Assembly (NCBI RefSeq): GCF_041296265.1
Contig: NC_091693.1
Location: 25,048,001-25,112,000 of the forward strand
DNA: 64,000 nucleotides
Source: Equus caballus
Taxonomy: Eukaryota > Chordata > Mammalia > Perissodactyla > Equidae
Reading direction: 5' to 3'
The notes below the pieces were generated by a model that made no database searches, had not been told where the DNA came from, and saw only the letters and a list, made by a program, of their open reading frames with translations. The position numbers were made by a program, and so were the translations under genes. This document shows, in pieces, positions 36,801 to 51,314 of this stretch. How positions within the stretch are numbered: the stretch's first letter is position 1; every line of letters starts with the position of its first letter.

Positions 36801-37189
36801 GAGTCTGGACGCAAAGCCGCACTGCCCCAGGAGGGTTGAGCCTCCTCCTCACTGTGCTGCTAGGCATCGCAGTCCCAACCCAGCCCCCCAGTCGGCCTCC
36901 TCTCCCACTCTTGGGGGACCAAACCAGAAGCTTGAGGACCTCCAGTTGGACCCCTTTCCCCAGTTGTGGGTGTTGAAACTGAGGCCTAGGTAGGAGAGGG
37001 GCCTCCGTGCCCATGAGTCACCCTCTCCACGCCAGGCAGCTCCCCACCCCGAGGCCTTCGGATCCCTGAGGCCTGGTACTGCCAAGCTGCTCAGGTTACA
37101 CACGCCCCCTGGTGAGGCCTGGGGTGCATCGGGACCAGGGGACTCTCCAGCAGGTGCTCTGGCCTGGGGCCCGACCTCCATTTTCTTGT

Positions 37190-37665
37190 TGCCCTGCTAG
37201 GTCCCCTGGTTGCTGGGGGGCCTCCCTAACAATGGGACTCAGTGAGGCCTTCTGAGCCTCAGGCCCATTGGCCCCTGGTTGCTAGGGGGAAGACCCCGTG
37301 ACAACCAGGTCTTAGGAGCCTTTGGGCCACCTGGCGCTGCCTCGTAGGCATCAAGTTACTAAACAGGGATTCCCTGACAAGGTCTCTGGGATCCCCACCT
37401 CTCAGGGTCCCCCGGTTGGTATGAAGGAGATGTCATAGTCCCCTGCCAGCTTTCCTCCCAGGTTGCTAAGGTGGCTCTCTTAATGCCCAGACCCCCACCT
37501 CCACCCCAGGCCCCTTCCACCTGGTTGCTAAGGAAGCAACTCCCTAGCACCCAGGCCAGTGTGACCCCTTCTTCCTTCTTCCCCATTGCTAAGGGGGCTC
37601 CCTAGCAACAGAACTTAGAATCCTGGGGGCTGGGGGGCGGGCGGGGCCAAGCCAGTTGCTGGGGT
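37190..37665. repeat. Degenerate GTTGCTA-rich array upstream of TMEM190
   Basis: At least six copies of (C)CTGGTTGCTAAGG or its complement (near 37207, 37277, 37460, 37521, 37584 and 37650) lie in imperfect repeats of about 50-80 bp. Several pair with a downstream CTCCCTAGCAAC, giving quasi-palindromes. GTTGCTA/TAGCAAC are RFX X-box half-sites. The array ends about 55 bp before the TMEM190 start codon. Confidence 0.65.
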
Positions 37666-37718
37666 GATGGCCTTCAAGGTCTCTCCCCACAGAGGCCCTG
37701 AGGGTCTGGGGAGGCAAC

Positions 37719-38856
<1,138 letters not shown>

Positions 38857-38889
38857 GGGTGCCCCCGGGGGGACCCCTCAATACAGATA

Positions 38890-40959
38890 TAGCATATAGA
38901 TGTGTGATTTCTTTTCTGAGGGCCATGGGAACAAGGTGGGTATGAGGACCCCGGGCAGGGAGTATGTGTGTGAGTGTGGGTGTGTGTGTTTGGGGAGGGA
39001 GCCCGGGCTGAGTCGGGGGAGCTGGGCTGTGATCATGGAGGGTGTGAGCTGAGGGGGGGCCTAGAGTGAGAGGAGTCTAGGGTAAGCTTCGAGGATCTGA
39101 GCTGAGGAGTCCTGGGCTGAGCGCGGGTCTTGGCCTGTGACCATGGTGAGTGTGGACTGAGGCAGGTAGGGGTAAATAGGGGGTGGCCTGGGCTAAGGGG
39201 TCTGAGAGGGCAGCCGGGCTAGGGGTACCTTACTGGGCTGAGGGGGGACATGCCACAGCCACGGGAATGTGCCCCTCAGCTCCTCTTCTGCAGAAGCACC
39301 CGTGGCTCACAGCCTCTGCTGCCTGCCCTTGGGATCCCAGCCCCCTCTGCCAGCGTTTGCCGCACTTCCCACCAATGTCTGAGCGGGGCTGGGGTCCTTG
39401 CGGAATGTGGGACTCCCCCAGCGGACGACTTTAGCTCAGACTCCCCAGCGGCCGGGCAGAAATTTTCTTGGAAGTGTGTTACAGTTCAAGACGTGTCCTG
39501 CACAACCCTCCTTCCTCCCCTCTCTCCTTTCTCAGGTGTCAGACCCATACCACCCTACCCTCCATAAGATCTCTCCCAATAAATATCTTGCAAGTCTAAT
39601 TTGTCCCTACGCCTGCTTCTTGGAGGGCCTCAAACCAACAGAGGAGCCTGGGCCAAGGGAGGTCTGGACTGAGGGGGTGGGTCTGGGCTCCAGATCCTTG
39701 ACCCCCACCTCCCGTCCCCCTCTGTGAGGGGCCAACATAAAGCTGGACTCCTATGTCCCCAAGGGCATGAGCAGCCGCTTTGTGGGTGTGGCCTAGGCAA
39801 CTCAGGCCCCTAGCCCTGGAAAGCAGCAAGCAACCTCTCACCCCCAGCCCCAGTGCCATCCCCCTCCCAAAGAGACATGCTGCGTGAGGGGCAGAGCCAT
39901 TTATCCAGGGCAGGAGAGAGGGAGGGCAGGTAGGCATCCTGGCGGCCAGGTGATGCTGAGGGCAGCTGCACATCTCAGTCCGGTCCTGACAGGTGGGGCC
40001 ACAGGTTCCTCTGCAGGAGGGATGGCGGAGTTAGTGGCTGCTCTGACCCCTCCCTGTATCCCTGTGTCCTGGGCCCATCACCCAGCGGCCTGGGATGCGG
40101 AGGGAGGGAGCCCTTTCCTGCTTCGGCCCCCTCCCCCCGCCCCGCAACATTGACGTACACACAGGCCCACTTGCTCCTTCGTCTCTCCATGCCACCTTTA
40201 GCTCATTGGAATCCAGAGTACAAGGTCGGGGTGAGAGACAGGGAAAGGCAGAGAGATATGTAGAGAGAGAAATACAAAGGCACAGAGACCAAAAGAGACA
40301 TGGGAGACAGGGACAGAGAGAGAGACCACAGGCGGAGACGCAGACAAAGAGAGGGGAGAAGTAAGAAAGGATGAGGGTGGCTCTGTCTGGCTACTCAACT
40401 GATTCTGGTCCCAAAGCGGGAGAGGAGTGACCGGAGCCAGGGCCTATGGGTCCCTCTGTGAGGATCCCACTTCTCTATCCTTCATGTGCTGGCGGCACCT
40501 CACCCTGCCCACTGAGGAGGTGTCCTGGGTTTAGACAGGGTCATTTTCCTTCTAGGAGGGGCCCACACTCAAGTCAGCTTGGCCAGTGTCTGGCAGGTGG
40601 TTCCAGCAGTGGAGGTCCACCCACCTGTGTTAGACTTTTGGGTAAGGTAAAGGATTTTCAGGGGTAATTTTGATCACAGTGGCTATTTCTGCATTATCCG
40701 CCAAATTTTGTGTTAGCTCATGCTCCACCTATGCATACCTCATATGCATATGCTCATCGTTTCTTAAACTGGTTTCCTCATCCAACCCATAGAACATAGC
40801 AGGTGACCGCAAGGACTATTTTCTCAATTCTCACAAAGAAAGGTATACAACTAGTATTGTTCTGGATGCATAAGAGGAAAGTTAATTCATCCCATATAGG
40901 GAATGTCTTACGACATTAGGGTTTACGTCTTTTATGGAACTCCCATTTGAGAAACTGAT
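38890..40959. other. Intergenic, no gene recognised
   Basis: GGGCTGAG-rich degenerate text covers 38.95-39.25 kb. A GA-rich tract of GAGAGACAGGGACAGAGAGA type is at about 40225-40360. AATAAA at 39579 (plus strand) has no assigned gene. The rest shows no exons or clear repeats. Confidence 0.45.
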
Positions 40960-41310
40960 TCAGTCACCTATCCATTCAGTGTTCCACCTATCCATCCACT
41001 CATCAATCAAGCCATCCATCCATCCCCTCATCTATCTACCCACCCATCTGCCCAAATCATCCATCCACCCACACATCCATCAACCAACTCATCCATCCAT
41101 CACTCACCCATCCATCCATCAGTCGAACCACATCCAGCAATTCATCCATTCATTCCTCTATCCACCCACCCATTCACTCAGTCCATCCACCTCTCCCTTC
41201 ACCAGTCCATCCAATCATTCATCAACAATTCATCCATCCCCCCACCCATCCATCAACCAATCCATCCTTCTGTCCACCCATCCAGCCACCCACCACCTAC
41301 ACGATCATCA
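40960..41310. repeat. (ATCC)n tetranucleotide-derived tract
   Basis: About 350 bp of diverged CATCCATCCATCCACC repeats. Open frames of the HPSIHPSIHQ type here are only repeat translation. Confidence 0.95.
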
Positions 41311-41319
41311 ACCCGATTT

Positions 41320-42040
41320 GCTGAGTTCACTCTTTGCCAGGCAATGTTAAGAACAAAGACACCAGAGACCCAGGCCTGACCCTCAAGGGGCTCCCTGTTG
41401 GGCAGGAGAGACAGTACCAGCACACACAGACACAACACAAGGTAATACAATAATAGCGGAGGTAACTTGGACAATGTGAAAACCCAGAGAAAGACAGTTA
41501 AGTTGAATTGGATCTTAAAGGACGTATGGGAAGTTTTCTGTGTGGAGTACAGATGGCAGGGGCACTGCTGGTGGAGGGAAGGGCATGCACAACTGGTGTG
41601 AGAGACCCTGGCCGCCTGTGGACTGAGGGACGTTATCACGACTGCAGAGAAGGCAGGAAATGTGGGGCTGGACCGTGGGGGGCTCACGCAGTAAGCAGCT
41701 TGGGTTTAACCAGAGGGCAACAGAGAGCCACAGAAGGTCTCTGGCAGAGGAGTGCAAGCTGGAGAGTGCATGTTTAGAAAGGGGACAAAAGGTAAAGGAG
41801 ACAGAAAGGGGAGGGAATGAGCCGCCCAGCCTTCCCTGCGTCTGGCTCCCTGTGGCCATCACTCCTCCTTCCCCCTCTCTTTAGACTACTTGTCAGGAGA
41901 CTCCCAGCTGTGTGCTGTCAGGCAAGAGGTGGCACTTTTCTGGGTCTCAGTGTCCTTCACTAGAATGCGGATGGAAAGAGTAGTGACCTCAGGGACGCAG
42001 TGACACTGAAAGGATTAAATGGGACCTGGTGCTCCTGAGG
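41320..42040. repeat. L2 (antisense) followed by MIR (sense)
   Basis: TTTGCCAGGCAATGTTAAGAA and ACCCTCAAGGGGCTCCCTGT are antisense L2 (about 41325-41780). At about 41890-42035, CTGTGTGCTGTCAGGCAAG, CACTAGAATGCGGATGG and GAAAGGATTAAATGGGACC are sense MIR. Confidence 0.65.
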
Positions 42041-42422
42041 CTGAAAGGCAGGGAGGGATCCCCACGTGCTACGAGGAGCCAATGGTGACTCCACCTTCAT
42101 CTTCGGGGGCAGGGTCTCACTGGTCTCTCCCAAGTCTGCAGTCATGCCTGCTGTCTCAGAGTCCCCATCCTCTGGCACTCTGCTACTCTCTGCTTCTCTC
42201 TCCTTTCCAATCCTGACCTCGTCCTGTGTCTCTCTCTCCCCATTGTCTATTTCTGTCTCTCTCTCTCCATCTTTCCGTTGTCTCCATTCATTTCCTCCTC
42301 TCCTCGATGTCTCTCCATCTCGCCCACTTTCCCTCCCTCTCTCTCCCGTCTCTCCGTCTCTCCCTCGATCCCTCCACCTCTCCCCGCCTCCCGCCCCGCT
42401 TCCCCGCCCCCTCACCTCGGCC

Positions 42423-42962
42423 TCAGTCGCTGCCGGCGCCCGCCGCCCCGGGCCCGGCCTCGAGCGTGGCGAGTTGCAGGCGCACGCGGCGGGAGCCGGC
42501 GGCGGGCGGCGGGGGCGCGCGGGCGGTGCGGCGTGCTCCCCGGGAGCCGAGCGCGGCGCGCGGGCCGGCAGCGGCGGCGGCGGCGGGCGCCGACCAGCGG
42601 CGGGAGAGCTTGCGCGCGAGGCGGGCGATCGCCGAGGGCCGCAGGCCGTAGTCGCGCTCGAGCTCCTGGCGCGAGATCTCGATGTTGCCGGTGTACCAGA
42701 GGATCCAGCCGAGCAGGCTCAGGAAGACGAGCAGCGCGCCCGAGTAGATGAGCAGGTCGCCGAAGTCGCGGCCGCGCACCTGCAGCTGCGCGAACACGCC
42801 GGTCAGCAGCGCCGCCATGCCCGCCACGTCCAGCGCCACGGCCAGCAGCAGCGCCATCCGGCAGCGGCCCAGGCCGGACGAGGGCACGGGCGCGCCGGCC
42901 GGCGGGGACGGTGCGCTGGGCGGGGGCCCCTGCGCGGCGCACACCGCCGGCACGGCCGCCAT
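42423..42962 (-). CDS. TMEM238: TMEM238, small two-pass membrane protein
   Basis: Intronless coding sequence of 179 residues in a CpG island (human about 176). Its function is not known to me. It begins MAAVPAVCAAQGPPPSAPSP. A first hydrophobic segment (about 35-58) contains MALLLAVALDVAGMAALLTG, and a second (about 71-90) contains LLIYSGALLVFLSLLGWILW. Between them lies QLQVRGRDFGD. After the second comes the conserved juxtamembrane YTGNIEISRQELERDYGLRP. The C-terminus is basic and Ala/Pro-rich and ends TLEAGPGAAGAGSD. A splice-donor-like GAG then GTGAGG lies 7 nt after the stop. The gene is divergent from RPL28, with about 1.5 kb between starts. Confidence 0.95.
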   Translation of the reverse strand: MAAVPAVCAAQGPPPSAPSPPAGAPVPSSGLGRCRMALLLAVALDVAGMAALLTGVFAQLQVRGRDFGDLLIYSGALLVFLSLLGWILWYTGNIEISRQELERDYGLRPSAIARLARKLSRRWSAPAAAAAAGPRAALGSRGARRTARAPPPPAAGSRRVRLQLATLEAGPGAAGAGSD

Positions 42963-43480
42963 GGCCCTGCTGCGCCGCGCTGGCTCCCACCGAGAGCGTC
43001 CTGGGGTGCGGCCCGACCGGGGCGGGGTCAGGGGACGGCGCCAGGTGTGCCCGGCGCCCGCCCGGTCACCTGAGCTGGGCGCGGACGGGGCGCCCTGGCC
43101 CGGGTGCTGCGGAGGGCTCGGCCCTCGGAGCCCTCTGCTGGGGGCAGCCGGGCTCACAGACAGCGGTGGCCTAGGGCCCCTGCGCCCCAGGGAGCGCGGA
43201 GCGGCACACGGCCCCGATTCGGGACGCTGCGGGGGCACCGGACAAACCGCGCCTCTCGCGTTTGCTCCGTGGTTTCCGCCGGGGCCTCTGGACTGTCAGG
43301 ACCCGACACGGCGAAGCCCACGGGCGCAGACGGGGACCAGACAAGGCCCCTGCCCTCGGGGAGGTTCCAGACCTAAGTGCAAGCCCAGGGGCACTCGTGG
43401 AGATGGCAGAGGCGCGGCCATTCCTTTTGTTCTCTGGGGTCTCCTGAGGTCCCCCCAGCCCCAGGCCCGGTGCCGGTGAG
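42963..43480 (-). promoter_or_regulatory. TMEM238: CpG island upstream of TMEM238
   Basis: High CpG density continues about 500 bp upstream of the TMEM238 start codon with no TATA box. The transcription start should lie here. Confidence 0.6.
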
Positions 43481-43810
43481 GCCGAGCCCACAGACCTCCC
43501 TCGGGCAAGGCTCCTGCCCCTTAACGTGACCCCGACAACAGGAAATAAACTTCCGGGAGGTTTAATGGGCGTGACGCAGGGCGGACTGCAGGGGAACAAT
43601 GGGAGCTGGACCAACAGGTGTGGAACCCCTAAAGGAACCAAGAGCTTCCCCAGGCAAATCTCCTTTCCTCTAAACATCAACTCGCCCGACAGGAAACCCA
43701 CGCTGGCAGTCTGCGAGAAGGTTCCGAGAAACTTTTCTCCAGACTCCGAAGAGTTTAGGAGTTTATTTTAAGAGGACCCTGGGGAGAGAGAAGTAAGAGA
43801 GGGCCGCCGG

Positions 43811-44320
43811 GATTAGCCGAAGGGTTCCGAACGTGGCCGAGCGCTTACGGACAGACCCGAACCGGGCGTGAGCCAATAGGGGAAGGCAGACACTGAGCTG
43901 AAGGGCGTTTCCGGAGAGTGCCGAAGATGTCCGAGCGGGCCTCGGTGCCTTCGTCGGGAATAGCCGAGGGTTTACGAAGAAGACCGGAAGCATCCGAAGA
44001 CACCGCAGTTAGGCTTAACTAGTTCACGCACTCACAGGTTCATTCATAAAACAAATGTTTATTGAGCGCCTAGTCTGTGCACAGTGCTAAGCTCTGGGTA
44101 AACAATACTAGGGAGAGGCCGCTAAGGAAGGGGACTTGGGGCCTGTCGAGAGGGACCCACTCAGAAACCCAGCCATGGGATTCTGAAAATACACGAAGGG
44201 TCCTCAGAACTTTGGTGCTCCGCGTCCGAGAACATGCCCTCGGGTCTCTCGCAGGAGAGTTCCGAAGATCCCCGAGCGGTGTGCGACGGGCTAGCGGAAA
44301 TAGCCGAAGGTCTCCGAGCC
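43811..44320. repeat. Diverged repeats with CCGAAG core before RPL28
   Basis: The block at 43913-43974 and the block at 44254-44316 share GGAGAGT, CCGAAGAT and CCGAGCGG, and after 19-20 bp ATAGCCGA(A/G)GG, at matching spacing (341 bp apart). A third partial copy at 43811-43850 has ATTAGCCGAAGGG and CCGAACGTGGCCGAGCG. More isolated TCCGAA words lie from 43725. I do not recognise the family. Confidence 0.65.
44035..44115 (-). repeat. L2 or MIR-like fragment
   Basis: AATGTTTATTGAGCGCCTAG and CAGTGCTAAGCTCTGGGTAA match antisense L2 3' text. It lies between the two CCGAAG blocks. Confidence 0.7.
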
Positions 44321-44430
44321 TCCTCGGAGGAGGGCGGGAGGAGGCGGGGACAGGCCCTGGCACGCGCGAGCCCAGAGAGGAAGCGGAAATGCGTATCGGT
44401 ATTAAAGACATCGCCCCGCCTCCCGTCGGT

Positions 44431-44464
44431 CTCTTTCCGTCTCCGGCCGCCGCGCTGAGAGGAG
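44431..44464 (+). other. RPL28: RPL28 noncoding exon 1 with TOP start
   Basis: CTCTTTCCGTCTCCGG is a 5'-terminal oligopyrimidine start typical of ribosomal-protein mRNAs, which ties translation to mTOR/LARP1 signalling. The exon ends AGAGGAG before the donor GTGAGC. The exact first base is inferred from the C of CTCTTTCC. Confidence 0.85.
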
Positions 44465-44828
44465 GTGAGCTGGTGCCGTGCGTCCGCCCGCGTGGTCGAG
44501 TTGCGCCGGCCGCCCGGCTTCTCTCCTTGCGCCCCTCGCGCCCTTGGCTGCCCTTCGTCCCCGCCGCCCGAGGTCGCTGTGGTTCCTCACGCTCTGCTCC
44601 GCTTTCATCCCCCCAGTTAGTCTCGGCGCCCGAGTTCAGCCCCTCCGCCTTAGGTCGCTCAGCCTGGCCTGGCAAATTCCTAGGTGCTGTCTGCCTTTGG
44701 GGGTGCCCCCTTCCATCAGGTCCCCATTGCACCCCTACCTCTGTTTTCCGGATGGGACCCCGTGGCCCGGCGTCGGCCCGCTCCTCCCTTTGACACCTCC
44801 CCGCGCCCCTTTCTCCGCAGTTGCCGCC

Positions 44829-47059
<2,231 letters not shown>

Positions 47060-47078
47060 ACATTGCCACCCTCAAAGC

Positions 47079-47084
47079 AATAAA
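47079..47084 (+). terminator. RPL28: RPL28 polyadenylation signal (AATAAA)
   Basis: Canonical AATAAA lies 20 nt after the RPL28 stop, followed by a GT-rich downstream element (TTTGTTCAG, then TTCTGTGTGGG). Confidence 0.9.
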
Positions 47085-47413
47085 GACATCAGTCGCCTTT
47101 GTTCAGCCGTTTCACCTGAGCTTCCGTTCTGTGTGGGCCCCAGGTTTCTGGCTGTGTGTGACCTAGGCCGTGTCACCAGAACCCTGGAGTGTTAGCTTAT
47201 CCCCAGGTGGCTCCTCACCCACTGGGACCACGCAGCTTGCAGTGTCTTGGGACTGGAGGGACCAGGGCCAGGTGGGGGAGCTCAGCCCCACTCTTGTGTG
47301 CGGCCTGGTCCGGTGTTTCTCTTGCTTCTCAGAGAGGGCCCGGGTTCAGTGTCCGTTCTTACAGTCACTTCACAAGTGACTGTTGAGTATGACAAATTAT
47401 AAAGTGCAGGTTA

Positions 47414-47630
47414 TGGGCCGGCCCCATGGCCGAGTGGTTAAGTTCGTGTGCTCTGCTTCGGCAGTCCAAGGTTCCCCGGTTCGTATCCTGGGTGCGGGCA
47501 TGGCACTGCTCATCAGGCGACGCTGAGGCGCCATCTCCCATACCACGACTAGAAGGACTCACAACTAAAAATAACAACTACGTACTGGGGGGCTTTGGGG
47601 AGAAAAATGAAAAATAAAATCTTTAAAAAA
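47414..47630 (+). repeat. ERE SINE with 13-bp target duplication
   Basis: GGGCCGGCCCCATGGCC opens it and an A-rich tail ends it. AAAGTGCAGGTTA is repeated exactly at 47401-47413 and 47631-47643. Confidence 0.95.
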
Positions 47631-47719
47631 AAAGTGCAGGTTAAACAAGTTAAGTTTGGAATTGTCAGAATCCCACGCTTTGCTAACACATGACAAAGCT
47701 TTAAGAAAGATAAGTAATG

Positions 47720-47924
47720 GTTTTTTCCCCCTTCTTCTCCCCAAAGCCCCCCAGTACATAGTTGTTTACTCTAGTTGTGAGTGTCTCTGGTTGTGGCATG
47801 TGGGATGCCAGCTCAGCATGGCCTGATGAGCGGTGCCATGTCTGTGCCCTGGATCTGAACTGGTTGAAACCCTGGGCCGCCTAAGCGGAGTGCACGAACT
47901 TAACCCCTCGTATAGCTGGCCCCA
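47720..47924 (-). repeat. ERE SINE
   Basis: It runs from a poly-T/CTTCTCCCCAAAGCCCCCCA start to TATAGCTGGCCCC. AAGTAATG before and AAGTGATG after may be the target duplication with one change. Confidence 0.9.
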
Positions 47925-50640
47925 AGTGATGATTCTTGATCCCTTAACCTTTAGAGTAAATCTCCTAAGGGCTGGGGCCCTAGACCAAGGAAGGGCCGGC
48001 TCGCTGGCTTGTGGGCCGAATTGGCCTCCTTCCTGTTTCCATGATGTTATCTGTTCTGTGCCTCTGTTACAGCCTTGTTTGCAGTGTGGCCCGCAAAGAT
48101 GAAAGTATTTACTCTCTGTGGCTCTCGTAGGACAGCCTGACTCCTGATGGGCGCTCTGAGGGAGCGAGCTGGCCCTCCTTGCTGTGGGTCCTGGGACAGC
48201 AGCTCAGGGCCGCTGCAGGGACCGCACAGGATTGAAGTGAAGTGTGTTCTAGGACTTGGGGAGGGCTGCACAGAGCCCTCGGGGCCCCATCGTGCCATGG
48301 CCATTGGTTCTGACCGAGAGCGCCCATCTCCCTGTCTGAAATCGGAGGCAGATAGGTGATGGTCAGGGCACCGATGCAGCTCGTGAATCCTCACAGCGCT
48401 GTGGGGCACTGCCCATCCTCGAGGACAGAGGCCACTCAGCAGGGAGGGCTGGCCCCAGGCTTCCTCCATCAGCTGGCATCCTTAAGCAGCCTATTAGCTA
48501 AGAACGTGGGCAGCCAGCTGTCTGCCTCCTGCTGTGCTGCGTGTGGACAGCCCATCCTGCAGCCTCGCCCCTCACTTGCCGCCCGGGCCAGGCTCACTGC
48601 CTGCATGCTCTTCGGAGCCTAACTGCTCCTCTAGTCCCCGCCCGGCTCTTCTGTGCCCACTCTGCCTCTGCCGCCCTCTCCTCATCCCCTGAGGCTGCCT
48701 CCTGTTCTGGACACAGCTCTGCGGCCTCAAAGAGGCCCCCCACTCTGGACAACTGGGTCTGAAGCAGGTTCTCCAGTTACCCCGCTCTCTTGGTCTATGA
48801 CCCGTTGTCTCCTTGCCTGATGGTGTTTATCAGACAGATGATGGCTCATAGCTCAAAGGCAGAGGTGCTGCACACTGGCTGCCCAGGTCCTACAACCAGC
48901 TTGGCCACTAGCTCTGTTGCCTCAGGCAAGTAGCTAGATCTCTAACACAGACACCCGACAGAGCAGGTGTCATCCCCAGCTTACAGACGTAGAAACAGGC
49001 TTGGATGGAGGAAATGTCACCCGTGTTGCTGCTCCTGGCACCTACGTACACCTGCTTCCTGTGTACCTACTGTGTAGCAGCCACTGTGCCGGGGGCCAAG
49101 CATCCAGCATGGGGCTTCTGGGTCCCTGCTGTCCTGGGCATCTGGTCCAGAGACGGAGCTGTGCTCCCTGCCCCCACTCCACAGCTCTGTGGCCAAGGGG
49201 GCAAAGGGCCCCCCTTCCTGAGGCCCCCGCTCGGGTCAGGGGCAGATGTCCTGCCTCGAGGAGCAGACTCCACAGGCCCGGACACAGCTCCTGACCTCCG
49301 TCCCCTGCCCCCACCGCCCCTCCAGCCTTCCCCAGGCCATGGGGAACCTGACCACTTCTGGCCAAACACTGCCTCGCCTGGATTGTTAGAATAGCCTCCA
49401 CCCTTGCCTTACTTGGGTCCGTTCCTACCCAGGTGGAGAGGCGTCCTGTTGGAACTAAGTCAGGTGGCTTAACACGGCTCCAGAGCCTCCCACGTTTTCA
49501 TCCCACTCGAGTGAAAGGCAGGCCCCTGGCCCGGGCCCACAAGGCCCACCTTCATCTCACGGCCCCTCCCCTTGCAAGGGGTCTGCATGCCACGGGGGGG
49601 TGGGGCCGAGCGGTGGGAGGGAGGGAATTGGTCTCAGCCCTGAGTCTACGCTGGAGCCCCTGGTGCTGTGTGAATGTGGACAAGCCATCTCTGGGCCTCA
49701 GCTTCCCATCTCTTCCCTCCTGGGAAGGGGGAGGGCCTGCGGGAGATGTGATTTCCAGGAGGCCCTCTAGGCAAACTTTCTCACAAGTGATGTGTTGGCA
49801 TGGGAATTAGAAAGCAGAGAGAAACAGGAAAAATAAAAATGAGATTGAAAAAACCCCATAAGTACCCAGACACCACATAATAAAAATGCTGAAAGCTGAA
49901 GGCAAAAGGGAAATCTGGGGAACCACAAGAGAAAGCCAACTCGGGTGCGGGGGAGCCCTGATAAGACTGACAGCGGACTGCAGCAGGGGCAGTGGGATGA
50001 CCGGCGCTGAGAGCCGCTGCCACCCACCTCCCACAGTGGTGCCATCGATGTGCCATCTGGACTGGGGGTTCAGAGCAGCAGGGGGCCAGGCTGCCTTGGT
50101 TCAAATTCCAGGTCTGCTGGTTCCTAGCCGTGGGCACTTGGGCCAGTCACCTAGTCTCTCCATGCCTCAGTTTACCGGTACGTGAACCGAGGTCCTTTCA
50201 AGTGCCTGGTCCTTCAGGGCTCCACAAAACGGAGATTGTGGTTTGCTCTGCTGCTGTGTCTCCAGTGCTAGCCCAGGGAATGTCTGCAGAATGAGTGAGT
50301 ATAGGGCACGCTCCTGACAGCTACCATGCACAAGGTCACTCAGAGCACTGGGGCCTCCGGGCTTCTCACAGCAGTGGAGACTCAGGGCTGAGACATGCTC
50401 TGATCATGGGAGGGGCTGGCCTTGATTATATTCCCACCTGCACAGATACATGAGATACATTGGGGTTCCAGCGCTTCCTGGCTGTGCAACGTTGGGCGCA
50501 TTCTTCAATCTCTCTGTGCCTTGTTCCCTCTTCTGTGACACATGCATATCAATAGACCTTACTTCCTAAGGCTGTGGAGAAGATTAAATGCACAAAAAGC
50601 TTAGGATGCGGTCTGCCAAGACAAGCCCACAAATTTTCCT
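47925..50640. other. Gene-free interval with MIR copies
   Basis: Sense MIR copies lie at about 48880-48995, 50090-50200 (CCTAGCCGTGGGCACTTGGG, CATGCCTCAGTTTACC) and 50465-50610 (CTGGCTGTGCAACGTTGGGC, AAGATTAAATGCACA). The remainder of the interval has no recognised exon. Human RPL28 is reported to have long alternative 3' transcripts, so this region might be transcribed. Confidence 0.55.
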
Positions 50641-51314
50641 TGCATGAATGAAGGGATGTTTATTATTATAAGTTGTTTTGACCAGATGGACTCAAATCAT
50701 CACAAATGTGTTCCCATGTCTGTAACTATTTGCCCACAAAACAATGCTCATGTGTTTCAGAGCACTTTGAAGCCATGTGCCAAATCCATGCGCTCTGATG
50801 CCCCGTGGTTCCCAGTTTCCGGGGCAGCCCGGCCTTCCATATGTCGTCGTGAACATCACTGCAGCCTCTGCTGCGTTTGTGATCCGGGCGGTTTCTGCCC
50901 CGTCCAGGCATTTTAAAAATTTCCCTTTATTCCTTTTGTAGTCAGTTGCTGGAATAAAATCAGCTATTCTTATCAAGTTTTTCATTATGTAAATAACATG
51001 TGCACGTGTTTCGGAGACATGCAAATAGAAGGAGTCGCCGGGGCCAAGGAGGGTAAGATCCCAGCCCGCGATCCAACCCTCAACCGCTTGTGTAGACACT
51101 GTTCGCGAATATCCCTGTCCAGGGCCTGCCGAGTTCACCCTCCCGGTGCCTCCCCGACCCTGGCCGGGCCTGGGCTCTCTTACTGCAAACCCAGCATATT
51201 TGTTTTAGTGTCTGTGTTTAGTATTTATGGAAGAGATGCAAAAGTAGGGGATCCTGTAACTGGCTTCACAATTTTTCTGTAAATCTAAAACTGTTCTAGA
51301 AAAAGTTAAGTGTA
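50641..51314. other. Old interspersed repeat, family not assigned
   Basis: AT-rich text with TCTTATCAAGTTTTTCATTA and TGTAAATAACATGTGCACGTG looks like an aged L1 or DNA element. The 148-residue minus-strand open frame at 50692-51138 has no recognisable domain and I do not call it a gene. Confidence 0.4.

Noticed and set aside
40960-41310. Regular repeats that could suggest a CRISPR-like array
   Set aside because: Tetranucleotide satellite in a mammalian genome, without unique spacers.
40934-41350. 138-residue open frame of HPSIHPSI type
   Set aside because: Translation of the (ATCC)n repeat.
42066-43073. 335-residue plus-strand open frame over TMEM238
   Set aside because: Mirror of the TMEM238 coding strand in GC-rich DNA; begins in MIR/CT-rich sequence and has no protein-like features.
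50692-51138. 148-residue minus-strand open frame
   Set aside because: Lies in an old repeat-like stretch; no recognisable domain and no support from synteny.
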